NCBI GenBank assembly: GCA_024277285.1 | Contig: JAJRVM010000198.1 | Coordinates: 1 to 18,254 of the forward strand | Length of the DNA stretch: 18,254 nucleotides | From: Planctomycetota bacterium | GTDB taxonomy: Bacteria > Planctomycetota > Planctomycetia > Pirellulales > Pirellulaceae | Direction of reading: 5' to 3' | Shown here: positions 7,060 through 14,432 of the stretch, in pieces | Layout: each line of letters starts with the position of its first letter | How positions within the stretch are numbered: the first letter of the stretch is position 1 | The notes under the pieces: model-generated | The model's database searches: none | Told to the model about the DNA's origin: nothing | Seen by the model: only the letters and a program-made list of their open reading frames with translations | Translations under genes and position numbers: made by a program

Positions 7060-7806
7060 CTACCGCAATCGTTGCTGGCAATCTTCGCATCGACCGATGA
7101 ACTCGAGCCCATGTTGTTCGAGCAATGCCGAGTCGTCCAGTAGCTGGTCCATGGGGCCGTCGGCTACGAGCTTGCCGTGGTCGAGGATCAGCAATCGGCT
7201 GCAGACTTGTGCGGCGCGCGCCAGGTCTTGGCTGGTGATCAGCCGTGTGCCGTCGAATTCACGCACAATACGCGTTACAGCATGCGCGCCGCGCGCGTCC
7301 AGATTGGCCCATGGTTCATCAAACGCCAGGACGCTTGGTCTGCAGGCCAGGACGGCGGCGATCGCGGCGCGTTTTTTCTCGCCACCCGACAAGTGGTGTG
7401 CGCTGCGTTGTTCAAATCCGGTCATGCCGGTCGCGGCGAGCGATTTGCGGACGCGTGTCTCGACCTCGTGATGCGCCAATTTTTGGTTGAGCGGGCCGAA
7501 AGCCACGTCCTCGCCAACTGTGGGGCAGAAGAGCTGATCGTCGGCATCCTGGAAGACCAGGCCGAGCTGTTGGTTGGCCTGAGGGGGCAGTCCCTCGATC
7601 TCGACCTTGCCCTGCCCCTTCATCAGGCCGGCCAGGATCAGCAACAGCGTGCTCTTACCGGCGCCGTTGGGGCCCGCCAGGCAAACCGATTCGTCTTGAT
7701 CGATCGTCAACGATAACTGATCCAACGCTGCCGTTCCATCAGGATAGTGGAACGTAAGGTCTTCGATCCGCACGGCGACCGGTAGCGAAGTTGGCTGGGG
7801 CATCAT
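7060..7806 (-). CDS. nikO: Nickel/cobalt ECF transporter ATPase NikO (CbiO family)
   Basis: A 248-residue ABC ATPase that powers group I energy-coupling-factor transport of Ni2+ (or Co2+). Motifs in order: Walker A GPNGAGKS (45-52), Q-loop Gln86 in VFQDADDQLF (typical of CbiO-like ATPases), signature LSGGE (139-143), and Walker B VLAFDE with catalytic Glu164. The switch (H-loop) position reads LITSQDL where the family normally has His before Asp-Leu: Gln193 (codon CAA) replaces it. The C-terminus is Cys-rich (RCEDCQQRLR). Its start overlaps the nikQ stop by 4 nt (ATGA), indicating coupled translation. It is the last gene of the nikR-nikMN-nikQ-nikO cluster. Function in nickel uptake is inferred from NikR. 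The H-loop change could lower ATPase activity or be a sequence error. Confidence 0.93.
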   Translation of the reverse strand: MMPQPTSLPVAVRIEDLTFHYPDGTAALDQLSLTIDQDESVCLAGPNGAGKSTLLLILAGLMKGQGKVEIEGLPPQANQQLGLVFQDADDQLFCPTVGEDVAFGPLNQKLAHHEVETRVRKSLAATGMTGFEQRSAHHLSGGEKKRAAIAAVLACRPSVLAFDEPWANLDARGAHAVTRIVREFDGTRLITSQDLARAAQVCSRLLILDHGKLVADGPMDQLLDDSALLEQHGLEFIGRCEDCQQRLR

Positions 7807-8564
7807 GGCAAAAGGGCTCTCACGGCAACCAGGGTCGGAATCAAGATCAGAAGAACGAGCGCGTCGGTTTTTGTGAAGCGCAGTGCGTGGGCCAGCGGCA
7901 TTTGTCCTCGATAGCCACGTTGCAACATGGCGCCGTAGACGCGTTCCGCGCGCTCATAGCTACGCACGAAAAGCTGTCCGATCAGGCGACCGATCAGCCA
8001 GGCTTGGCCCAGCCAGTTAGGACGGTAGCCACGCGCGGCGGCCGCGCGACGCAGCCGCATGGCCTCTTCGATCAACACGAACAGATAGCGATAGGTCAGT
8101 GCCAGCAGGTCGACCAGAATTGCCGGAATCCCCATCCGCCGCAATCCGGAAAGTAGTTCGCTAAAGGGCGTGGAGGCTGCCAGTAGGGTGGCCGCACTTG
8201 CCCCCAGGAACGACTTTATAACCACGCCGGTAAATAGCCACAGTCCGGCTACCGACAATTCGATGGTTCCTCCCCAGAGTGGCACGGTTGGACCTTCCTT
8301 CAGGAAAGGTACCCAACACGCAGCCAATACGGAGAACGGTAGGACGGCGGTGCCGCGCCAGAGGATGTGCGTCAACGGGATTTGCGCCAGCGCAATGGCC
8401 CATGACAGCAAGCCCGCGTAGATTATGAAAGCCCGCAAGTGGTTTGGTGGCGTGGAGACGACCAGGATCACAAAGGCAAACGTCACGACGATCTTGGTGC
8501 GCGGATCGAGAAGATGGACCGGCGAGTGCCCTTCGCTGTAGTGGGTATGCAGTCTGTACGTCAC
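7803..8564 (-). CDS. nikQ: Nickel/cobalt ECF transporter T-component NikQ (CbiQ family)
   Basis: A 253-residue integral membrane coupling protein. The family motif DPRTKI is at residues 20-25. Several hydrophobic helices span about 25-130. Two coupling-helix motifs of the Ala/x-Arg-Gly type are visible, AARG (176-179) and QRG (215-217); these dock on the ATPase subunit. Length matches CbiQ/NikQ. The start is GTG, 25 nt after the nikMN stop, with a purine-rich AAGAGA upstream. It overlaps nikO by 4 nt. It links the substrate-binding NikMN with the NikO ATPase in the inner membrane. Confidence 0.93.
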   Translation of the reverse strand: MTYRLHTHYSEGHSPVHLLDPRTKIVVTFAFVILVVSTPPNHLRAFIIYAGLLSWAIALAQIPLTHILWRGTAVLPFSVLAACWVPFLKEGPTVPLWGGTIELSVAGLWLFTGVVIKSFLGASAATLLAASTPFSELLSGLRRMGIPAILVDLLALTYRYLFVLIEEAMRLRRAAAARGYRPNWLGQAWLIGRLIGQLFVRSYERAERVYGAMLQRGYRGQMPLAHALRFTKTDALVLLILIPTLVAVRALLP

Positions 8565-8589
8565 CGTTGCAGTCTCTTGATCATCGAAT

Positions 8590-9567
8590 TCACTTCCGTT
8601 GTGCGGGGTAGTTCAACGCCTTGACCACGAGGAAGCCAACCACGAACATCGCAGCCGTTCCGCACAGTCCGGCAATGCCCGTGGATACGCCTTGGCTGGT
8701 GATCCCGGGCACTGAGTAGTCAGGCAACATTGATGCTTGCCAGAACGGTATTTTAGGTGTGTCTTCCGCAAACTGTTGTTGCTCGGCCACTTTCTCCAAG
8801 CCATCGGGAGCGTTTGAGGCCAGCGGGCTGGCGAAGACGGCGAGCAACAGGGCCAACGCGAATCCCACGGCCGCGATCCCCCAGATCTTACGGTTTGGAC
8901 CGGCTGCTACGCTGCTTGTTCCCAAGTCCGCCCACGCAGGGATAATGTCGGGACGCGAAACGATCACCGCCGACAGCAGTGTCGAGGTGATCAGAGCCTC
9001 GCCGATCCCGATGATGGCATGAGTTCCTGCCATGGCGGGTAGCACCACAAACGTGGGGCTGGTACCTGAGACTGCTAACTCGACGGCACATGCACTTGCC
9101 GCTAACACGACGCTTGCCCAGCTGGCCAATGCCACGGCTCCCAGGTACCCCGATCGTCCGGCGGGCAGTACCACGCGCAGCGAGCGCATGATGAGATACC
9201 CGCCGAATGTCGCTACGACGCCCATGTTCACTATGTTGGTCCCCAACGCCGTCAGCCCACCATCGCCGAACACGAGTGCTTGAATGACCAAGACCAGCGT
9301 CATGACCAGGCAAGCGCGCCACGGTCCTAGCAGTGCCGCAACGGCGGCGGCGCCCATGAAGTGCCCGCTCGTGCCACCGCCGATCGGGAAATTCAACATC
9401 TGAGCGGCAAATACAAACGCGCCGGTGGTAGCGAGCAGCGGCATGGAGTGCGGTTCTTGTTCGATCTGCCGCGACGCGCGCCACGTGCTGGCGCTAACGG
9501 CCCCCAGCGCCACGAGCGCCCCGGCAATGTTCACGTTACCCGCGACGAATCCGTCTGGAATATGCAT
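8590..9567 (-). CDS. nikMN: Nickel/cobalt ECF substrate-binding fusion NikMN (CbiM + PDGLE domain)
   Basis: A 325-residue membrane protein. Residues 1-about 215 are the CbiM/NikM S-component and begin MHIPDGF. In this family the free N-terminus, His2 and a later His form the metal site; H69 in GGTSGHFMGA fits the later ligand. This fixes the start at the ATG at 9567: a frame 12 codons longer would hide the metal site. Residues about 227-325 are the NikN-like PDGLE domain, with PDGLEKVAE at 254-262 between two hydrophobic helices. It is the second gene of the operon, 182 nt after nikR; that spacer has a strong stem-loop. Ni2+ is the likely substrate because of nikR, though Co2+ cannot be excluded. 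Confidence 0.94.
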   Translation of the reverse strand: MHIPDGFVAGNVNIAGALVALGAVSASTWRASRQIEQEPHSMPLLATTGAFVFAAQMLNFPIGGGTSGHFMGAAAVAALLGPWRACLVMTLVLVIQALVFGDGGLTALGTNIVNMGVVATFGGYLIMRSLRVVLPAGRSGYLGAVALASWASVVLAASACAVELAVSGTSPTFVVLPAMAGTHAIIGIGEALITSTLLSAVIVSRPDIIPAWADLGTSSVAAGPNRKIWGIAAVGFALALLLAVFASPLASNAPDGLEKVAEQQQFAEDTPKIPFWQASMLPDYSVPGITSQGVSTGIAGLCGTAAMFVVGFLVVKALNYPAQRK

Positions 9568-9675
9568 TAGCTTGAACGGTTGTTTCTTTGGAACGCGCAA
9601 CAAAACTGACGATAGGCTACATCAGCACGGAAAAAATCTACCAATCAAACCTGTTTCGTTACGTGCTCTGAGTAT

Positions 9676-9715
9676 GCTTGCCGAATCTCACCAGGGAGGC
9701 GAGAGCTGGGCAAGC
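9676..9715 (-). other. Large stem-loop in the nikR-nikMN spacer
   Basis: In the nikR-nikMN transcript, outer arms GCTTGCC/GGCAAGC (7 bp) enclose inner arms TCTCGCC/GGTGAGA (7 bp with one G-U), separated by a small internal loop and closed by a 5-nt loop. A T6 run lies about 40 nt downstream, too far for a classical terminator. It could be an attenuator, processing site or metal-sensing leader. None of the conserved parts of the cobalamin riboswitch were seen. Confidence 0.45.
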
Positions 9716-9749
9716 GGGATTGAGTGTGTTGGCCGTAATCTGGAGTTGA

Positions 9750-10166
9750 TCACGTCAGGTGTTTGCCGATCGCCATCATCACCAGCGAATTGTGTTTCAC
9801 GCCCTTGGTCGACTTGAGCATCGTAACCAGTTCGCGAATTTGCGATGCCTTACCCTTGACCACGATGATTTCCAAACAGTGTTTGTGATCGAGATGGACA
9901 TGTTGAGTCGATACGATGATCGTCGCGAAATCGTGTTGAATGTCCATCAACTGCTTGACGATTCCCGACCGGTGATGATCGTAAACCAGCGTGATCGAGC
10001 CAGCGACCAATTCGTCCTTGGCCCAGGCATCTTCATTCAAGCTGTCACGCATCAGTTGCTTGATCGCTTCGGACCGCGTCGGGTACCCTTCGGCGTGCAG
10101 GAACTGGTCAAATCGTTCCAGCAAACTGCTCTCGAGCGACATACTGACTCGTACTAAATCGGACAC
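9750..10166 (-). CDS. nikR: Nickel-responsive transcriptional regulator NikR
   Basis: A 138-residue ribbon-helix-helix repressor with a C-terminal ACT-like nickel domain. The DNA-binding part is at about residues 2-45 (VRVSMSLESSLLERFDQFL, then RSEAIKQLMRD). The high-affinity Ni ligands match E. coli NikR with a constant offset of two: H78, H89, H91 and C97 in IQHDF and HVHLDHKHC. Start: GTG at 10166, because GGAGG lies 6 nt upstream (10173-10177). A longer frame seven codons upstream would remove this ribosome site. It is the first gene of the nickel cluster. A dyad overlaps its promoter and reaches the ribosome site, so autoregulation by Ni-NikR is likely. Confidence 0.96.
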   Translation of the reverse strand: MSDLVRVSMSLESSLLERFDQFLHAEGYPTRSEAIKQLMRDSLNEDAWAKDELVAGSITLVYDHHRSGIVKQLMDIQHDFATIIVSTQHVHLDHKHCLEIIVVKGKASQIRELVTMLKSTKGVKHNSLVMMAIGKHLT

Positions 10167-10176
10167 GACACACCTC

Positions 10177-10214
10177 CGGTAATACAATTTACACGAACCG
10201 TATTACCGCTGCAA
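10177..10214 (-). promoter_or_regulatory. nikR promoter with probable NikR operator
   Basis: The inverted repeat CGGTAATAC-N14-GTATTACCG (10177-10208, 9-bp arms) is perfect. Counting GTAATAC-N14-GTATTAC it spans 28 bp, the same footprint as the E. coli NikR site (GTATGA-N16-TCATAC). On the minus strand, -35 TTGCAG (10214-10209) and -10 TAAATT (10191-10186) with a 17-nt spacer are interleaved with it. Transcription would start near 10179, giving a leader of only about 13 nt. The half-site sequence differs from E. coli, so assignment rests on symmetry, spacing and position. Confidence 0.65.
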
Positions 10215-10447
10215 GACGCGCGGCGTGAGCTGGGTTGGTGGCACGTCCCAAAGGCGTATACCGCGTAATATGACATTTTTCTTGCCCGTACCCGTTCAAG
10301 GTCAAGAGTAATGGGAGCAGATGCGTTGAGGTCGCAATGCAAATCTTGATCCCGAATCATTTTCCGACGCGCGTGCATTCATCCGTTCCTGTCCGCGAAG
10401 ATCGCTCCGAGTAACGAAGTGTCCAGTTTGCCTCCATGGCACTCTTG

Positions 10448-10480
10448 GGCGTGGATCCCGCCACGCGGGACAGGGACGCC
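10448..10480. repeat. REP-like compound hairpin
   Basis: The inner stem TCCCGC-CAC-GCGGGA (10456-10470, 6 bp, 3-nt loop) is enclosed by outer arms GGCGT/ACGCC (10448-10452 and 10476-10480) with an internal loop. It directly abuts the tandem repeat. Confidence 0.45.
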
Positions 10481-10482
10481 TG

Positions 10483-10712
10483 TTCGCGAAAAGAGGCGGA
10501 GCTAGAATACGAATGTCAGTCTAGCCGATTGAAGCGATGTGCTTTCAAGAGACCCCCATGGGCCTGTCCCATGGGTGAATAGGACTGGTGAGCTACATTC
10601 GCGAAAAGAGGCGGAGCTAGAATACGAATGTCAGTTTAGCCGATTGAAGCGATGTGCTTTCAAGAGACCCCCATGGGCCTGTCCCATGGGTGAATAGGAC
10701 TGGTGAGCTACA
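10483..10712. repeat. Tandem direct repeat, 2 x 115 bp
   Basis: Copy 1 is 10483-10597 and copy 2 is 10598-10712. Both start TTCGCGAAAAGAGGCGG and end GGTGAGCTACA. The only difference I see is C10521 versus T10636. Each copy contains two CCCATGGG self-palindromes 5 nt apart (10555-10575 and 10670-10690), which can form an 8-bp hairpin. The near identity suggests a recent duplication. Confidence 0.9.
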
Positions 10713-10833
10713 CGCGATCCCTGTGCACCCCCGCTCTGGCCCGTTGAGAATGTGGTATTGCCCTGGTGAGAACGTAGCGCAAGTCGAAGCCAAAACACAT
10801 CCAGGTCTTGTGTCAAGCCACCACTCCCCTGGC

Positions 10834-10882
10834 AATGACGAAATACCCAATGACGAATAAATGACGAAGCACGAATGACGAA
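10834..10882. repeat. Four irregularly spaced AATGACGAA copies
   Basis: The 9-mer AATGACGAA occurs at 10834, 10849, 10860 and 10874, with 11-15 nt between starts. On the minus strand it reads as FVIR-like peptide repeats, an artefact I associate with planctomycete intergenic DNA. The function is unknown. Confidence 0.7.
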
Positions 10883-11014
10883 AGTGCCGATGTCGTAGGT
10901 AGTTGCGCGCATGCTTCACGTGGATTTAGACATTGTTTCGTCACTGGGCATCTGTTTATGGGAATCAACTTTCGACCTGCGGGCGTCGCCCGGGTTAGGA
11001 TAGGTGCTGTGGGT

Positions 11015-12352
11015 ATGAAGAACTTCTCGTTGTCGGTTTGTGGTTTACTTTTGGCATGGGGCGCGACAGCTTCCGCCGTTGTGGCGCAGCAACTCCCAGA
11101 TGCGAATGATGCGGTAGCGCATGACCGAGTCGTCGTCCAGCGCGTGGCGGACCGAGGGCTGATTCTGATACAGATTGCGGCGCAAGATGGCAAAGTGGCC
11201 TGGGAAGATGTCTTACGCGCGCTGTTGCGTCTAGGGTACATGGAAGACAGTGTACTCAAGGACAAGTTTCCTTCTGGTTCGCTTGACTTGGAACGTGCCT
11301 CGAGTCGGTACACGTTGTTGGCGATCAACATCGCGCTGGCACCGAGCATTCGTCTGCAGCGCGTTGCCAAGACCGAAGGCGCGCCGGCACATTTGTTGGT
11401 GACCATCGACGAAGATTCGATTCAGGCACGCAAACGGCGGTTGGCCAAGCGGATTCGCGATCGCGTTACGGGCGGGGCGTTGCGCAAAGATAAGTTTGGT
11501 TTGCGATTTAAGGAAGGTTGGGACCAGTCTAACACGCGGCAGCCTATTGTGATTATCGTGCATGGATTTAACTCTTCGCCCGAACGATTTGAGGCGGTTG
11601 CTGAAGCGTTTCGACAATCCGGTCTTGTTTGTGCCACGTACGATTACCCTGACGATCAACCCATTGTGGATTCGGCTAAGGCGTTGTCGGCGGACCTCAA
11701 GAAATTGGCGGCGAACCATCCGCAGCGAAGCGTTTTCCTGGTCACTCACTCGATGGGGGGACTCGTTGCTCGCAGCGTCATCGAGCAGCCTACGCTCGGT
11801 CCCGGCAATGTCAAGAAGCTGATCATGGTCGCGCCACCAACGCATGGTTCGGTATTGGCCCACTTCGCGTTCGGGATCGATCTCTTCGACCACGTTGCCG
11901 GTGAGGCAGTGTCCGACGATGTGACGCGATTCTACGTCGCCGTTGAGGACGGGCTTTCGGAAGCGAGAAATGACTTAAAGCCGGAGTCACCTTTCCTGCG
12001 AAAATTGAACGCACAGCCTCTCAATCCTGGCGTGCGCTACTCGGTTTTTCTTGGTACCGGTGGCCGATTCGAGCAGGACCAGGTTGATCGGTTACGCGCG
12101 CGTCTGAAGACGGCTGCCGGCCGCAGTACGACCGTTGGTCTGTTTGCGCCGCATCTCGACCAACGGCTTGCCGATCTGGACGAGGTCATTCGAGGCAAAG
12201 GGGATGGTGTTGTTGCGGTGAAACGAGGCCGTTTGGAAGGGGTGGCCGATACCGTGCTGGCCGATTTCCGGCATCTGGACGTCTTGCAGCGACGCGATTC
12301 GTTTCAAGACGACGTGGTGTTTCAGGGGGTGTTGCAGCGGCTGAAGGAATAG
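11015..12352 (+). CDS. Secreted lipase-like alpha/beta-hydrolase (PGAP1/DUF676-like)
   Basis: A 445-residue protein with a clear signal peptide (MKNFSLSVCGLLLAWGATAS, cleavage probably near AQQ at 24-26). Residues about 27-165 form an N-terminal region I do not recognise; it ends in a very basic segment (RKRRLAKRIRDR). The hydrolase core begins near 178: HGFN (183-186, oxyanion side), nucleophile S246 in THSMGG, D397 in GKGDGVV, and H420 in FRHLDVL. This order fits serine lipases of the PGAP1/DUF676 type acting on lipids or acyl esters. Start: the inner ATG, because it begins the signal peptide; an ATG 19 codons upstream lacks a ribosome site. It stands alone, with a repeat-rich gap before it and about 500 nt non-coding after it. 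Confidence 0.82.
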   Translation: MKNFSLSVCGLLLAWGATASAVVAQQLPDANDAVAHDRVVVQRVADRGLILIQIAAQDGKVAWEDVLRALLRLGYMEDSVLKDKFPSGSLDLERASSRYTLLAINIALAPSIRLQRVAKTEGAPAHLLVTIDEDSIQARKRRLAKRIRDRVTGGALRKDKFGLRFKEGWDQSNTRQPIVIIVHGFNSSPERFEAVAEAFRQSGLVCATYDYPDDQPIVDSAKALSADLKKLAANHPQRSVFLVTHSMGGLVARSVIEQPTLGPGNVKKLIMVAPPTHGSVLAHFAFGIDLFDHVAGEAVSDDVTRFYVAVEDGLSEARNDLKPESPFLRKLNAQPLNPGVRYSVFLGTGGRFEQDQVDRLRARLKTAAGRSTTVGLFAPHLDQRLADLDEVIRGKGDGVVAVKRGRLEGVADTVLADFRHLDVLQRRDSFQDDVVFQGVLQRLKE

Positions 12353-12370
12353 AGCGGCTCTGTGGGGGTG

Positions 12371-12400
12371 TCAGGCGATTCCCTGATGGTGGCATTTTTT
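12371..12400 (+). terminator. Weak terminator candidate
   Basis: TCAGG-N6-CCTGA (12371-12386) is followed after 8 nt by a T6 run (12395-12400), about 20 nt past the stop of the lipase-like gene. The stem is only 5 bp and the T-run is displaced. Confidence 0.25.
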
Positions 12401-12546
12401 CGAGTGGCGTATGCAGGCCAGAATCGCCGAAGGAATAAACCTCTATGCAGATCGTCAGCGATTCGCCAAAATAATACTGCTTGTTGGCGGGCATTAAGGG
12501 GCTGACTGACGTTTTGTGCGGCATGGAGGGAGTCACTCGTTCGGTT

Positions 12547-12573
12547 GCGGTCCATTTGACGACCGCGTTCTTT
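12547..12573 (+). terminator. Terminator-like hairpin
   Basis: GCGGTC-N8-GACCGC (12547-12566) is a perfect 6-bp stem followed by GTTCTTTT. It is a reasonable but weak intrinsic terminator for plus-strand transcription. Confidence 0.3.
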
Positions 12574-12857
12574 TCGCTTGCACGCCAGGTTTGCGGATAG
12601 CGCAGTGGGGCTGCCAGGTAGTTAGGCAAGGGAGTGCGGGGCGGTTGAGTTGGGACGCTCTCGGCGGCGCGAACTCCGTCCTTCTATGCAGCGGTCCAGT
12701 CTGGCGGTCCAATCTGGTGGGATCCGGCGTTCGTTGCGGCGAGCATCTTCAGGCGGGCGCTGATGGTTGGTGGCGCGGGTGATTGGCGCTGACGAATGGG
12801 TGCGGTTTCGTATTGTGAACCGCCCGAAAAAATGTACTTCACTAGGAGAAGCCTCAC

Positions 12858-14432
12858 GTGGCAAGTCCATCGGTTCCAGGCGCTAAGAACGCCGACACAG
12901 ATTCGGGTCGAGAATTAACAACCGCGCAGATTGTACATGATGTCATTGTGCGTTGGCTGCGCGAAGAAGCTCAGGTCGACGTCAAGCAGATCGATTATGA
13001 TGCGCCCCTATTCGAGCTAGGGATCGACTCGTTGGGCGCCGCAACGATTGGGAACCAGCTTGAGGAGATCACGGGCAAGACGCTCAACCCGGAAGTTCTC
13101 TTTGAGTTGGAAACGATCAACGAATTGGTGGAGTATATTGACAGCATCCGTGTGATGAAGCGCCCGGACGCCGACACGGCTATCGATGAAACGACGGCGT
13201 GCAGTTGTGCGGATACGGCCCCGGCCTCGGATACCGCCGATTCGCCTGGCCTCATGCAACGCTATGCGCTCTTGAATCGCCGCGTCAACAAGTTGAAGGA
13301 GCACGGACGCTACTATTTCGAGCCGGAGATTTCACAGCACGACGGTGCTTGGGTTGTGGCCGACGGCAAACGCATGTTGATGCTCGGGTCATACGAATAC
13401 TTGGGACTGCTGGGGCACCCGGATCTCAAGCAAGCGGCGATAAGCACGGTCAACGAGTTTGGCACCGGGCACCACGGCGCGCGACTGCTGACCGGCACCA
13501 CCACGGTGCATCGACGATTGGAGCGTAAGCTGGCGGATTTCATGCAGACGGAGGATGCGGTTGCTTTCAGCAGTGGTTATGTGACCAACCTGTCGACGAT
13601 TTCCTGTTTGGTGGGTCCGGGTGACTATGTGATCGGTGATCAGTGGAATCACGCGAGCATCATGGACGGTTGTCGCATGTCGGGAGCGACGTATTGGGAA
13701 TATCGGCACAACGACATGGATTCGCTTGCCGAGCTATTACAGCAGGCGGATGGCGGGCGCACTTTGGTTGTGGTTGATGCCGTGTTCAGCATGGACGGCG
13801 ATATCATCGATCTACCGGCTGTCGTCAAGTTGTGTAAGCAACATGGCGCGATGTTAATGGTGGATGAAGCGCACAGCCTGGGAGTATTGGGTGCAACGGG
13901 TCGTGGCGTGCAGGAGCACTTCAGCCTTGGGCCTGACGACATTGACATCAAGATGGGAACGTTGTCCAAGACGTTTGCCGGCGGCGGCGGTTTTGTTGCC
14001 GCGCGCAACGAGGTCACGACGTTCCTGCGCCACCACGCGCGCGGATATATCTTCAGTGGCGCCTTGGCTGCCAGTCATGCGGCTGTGGCGATTGCCGCCG
14101 TTGAAGTCCTTGAACGCGAGCCGGAACTCGTTCGCCAGCTGCAGCGCAATGTGACTCACTATCTCAGTGGGCTCACGGCGCTCGGGTTCGACACGGCCAA
14201 GAGCGTGACTCCCATTGTGCCGATCATGATGGGCAACGACGAAACGGCTTTGGAAATGACACGGCTTTGCCGCGACGAAGGGCTGCTGGTGATTCCGGTT
14301 TGCTATCCTGCCGTACCGATGGACTCGCCGCGCTTGCGCACTTGTGTTTCGGCGATCCACACGGATGCCGACATTGACCTGGCGCTTGATGTTCTGGCGC
14401 GCGCCGGCCGACAAACGGGGCTCATTTCCTGA
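12858..14432 (+). CDS. Acyl carrier domain fused to PLP-dependent alpha-oxoamine synthase
   Basis: A 524-residue two-domain protein. Residues about 23-98 are an acyl carrier domain with the phosphopantetheine site GIDS58LGA. A linker of about 35 residues with a Cys-containing patch (TTACSCADT) follows. Residues about 135-520 are a fold-type I PLP enzyme of the alpha-oxoamine synthase group (serine palmitoyltransferase, AONS/BioF, KBL, HemA). They carry HGARLLTGTT (206-215), NHAS with H265 (ring-stacking His), DEAHS (336-340, PLP Asp) and Lys371 in GTLSKTFAGG (Schiff base). The reaction would be decarboxylative condensation of an amino acid with an acyl chain carried by the fused carrier, giving a 2-amino-ketone such as a sphingoid-base precursor. 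The substrate is not readable. Start: GTG at 12858 with AGGAGA upstream. No partner biosynthetic gene is in the window. Confidence 0.9.
   Translation: MASPSVPGAKNADTDSGRELTTAQIVHDVIVRWLREEAQVDVKQIDYDAPLFELGIDSLGAATIGNQLEEITGKTLNPEVLFELETINELVEYIDSIRVMKRPDADTAIDETTACSCADTAPASDTADSPGLMQRYALLNRRVNKLKEHGRYYFEPEISQHDGAWVVADGKRMLMLGSYEYLGLLGHPDLKQAAISTVNEFGTGHHGARLLTGTTTVHRRLERKLADFMQTEDAVAFSSGYVTNLSTISCLVGPGDYVIGDQWNHASIMDGCRMSGATYWEYRHNDMDSLAELLQQADGGRTLVVVDAVFSMDGDIIDLPAVVKLCKQHGAMLMVDEAHSLGVLGATGRGVQEHFSLGPDDIDIKMGTLSKTFAGGGGFVAARNEVTTFLRHHARGYIFSGALAASHAAVAIAAVEVLEREPELVRQLQRNVTHYLSGLTALGFDTAKSVTPIVPIMMGNDETALEMTRLCRDEGLLVIPVCYPAVPMDSPRLRTCVSAIHTDADIDLALDVLARAGRQTGLIS

Larger units (their letters stand above)
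10208..11014. other. Repeat-rich intergenic region
   Basis: About 800 nt between nikR and the lipase-like gene, with no supported gene. It holds a compound hairpin (10448-10480), a 2 x 115-bp tandem duplication (10483-10712) and four AATGACGAA copies (10834-10882). Minus-strand frames here translate the repeats and are not believed to be proteins. No clear promoter for the downstream gene was found. Confidence 0.6.
12353..12857 (+). other. Intergenic gap after the lipase-like gene
   Basis: No gene is supported; the small open frames lack family resemblance and ribosome sites. It holds two terminator candidates (12371-12400 and 12547-12573). A hairpin GCGGTT-N10-AACCGC (12802-12823) lies about 35 nt upstream of the next gene's GTG and may be part of its 5' leader. 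Confidence 0.45.

Noticed and set aside
9568..9749. Cobalamin riboswitch upstream of the CbiM-like gene
   Set aside because: I looked for the B12 box and the conserved GCCACTG-type core and found neither. The context (nikR) indicates nickel control instead.
10483..10882. CRISPR array
   Set aside because: Only two long adjacent copies without spacers, plus short irregular repeats; no cas genes are present.
10617..10919. Minus-strand open frames giving FVIRASSFIRHWVFRH-like peptides
   Set aside because: They translate the AATGACGAA repeats and the 115-bp duplication. Such peptides are a known kind of false prediction from intergenic repeats.
12516..12782. Plus-strand 88-codon frame before the oxoamine synthase
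   Set aside because: Trp/Gly/Arg-rich translation without family resemblance or ribosome site.
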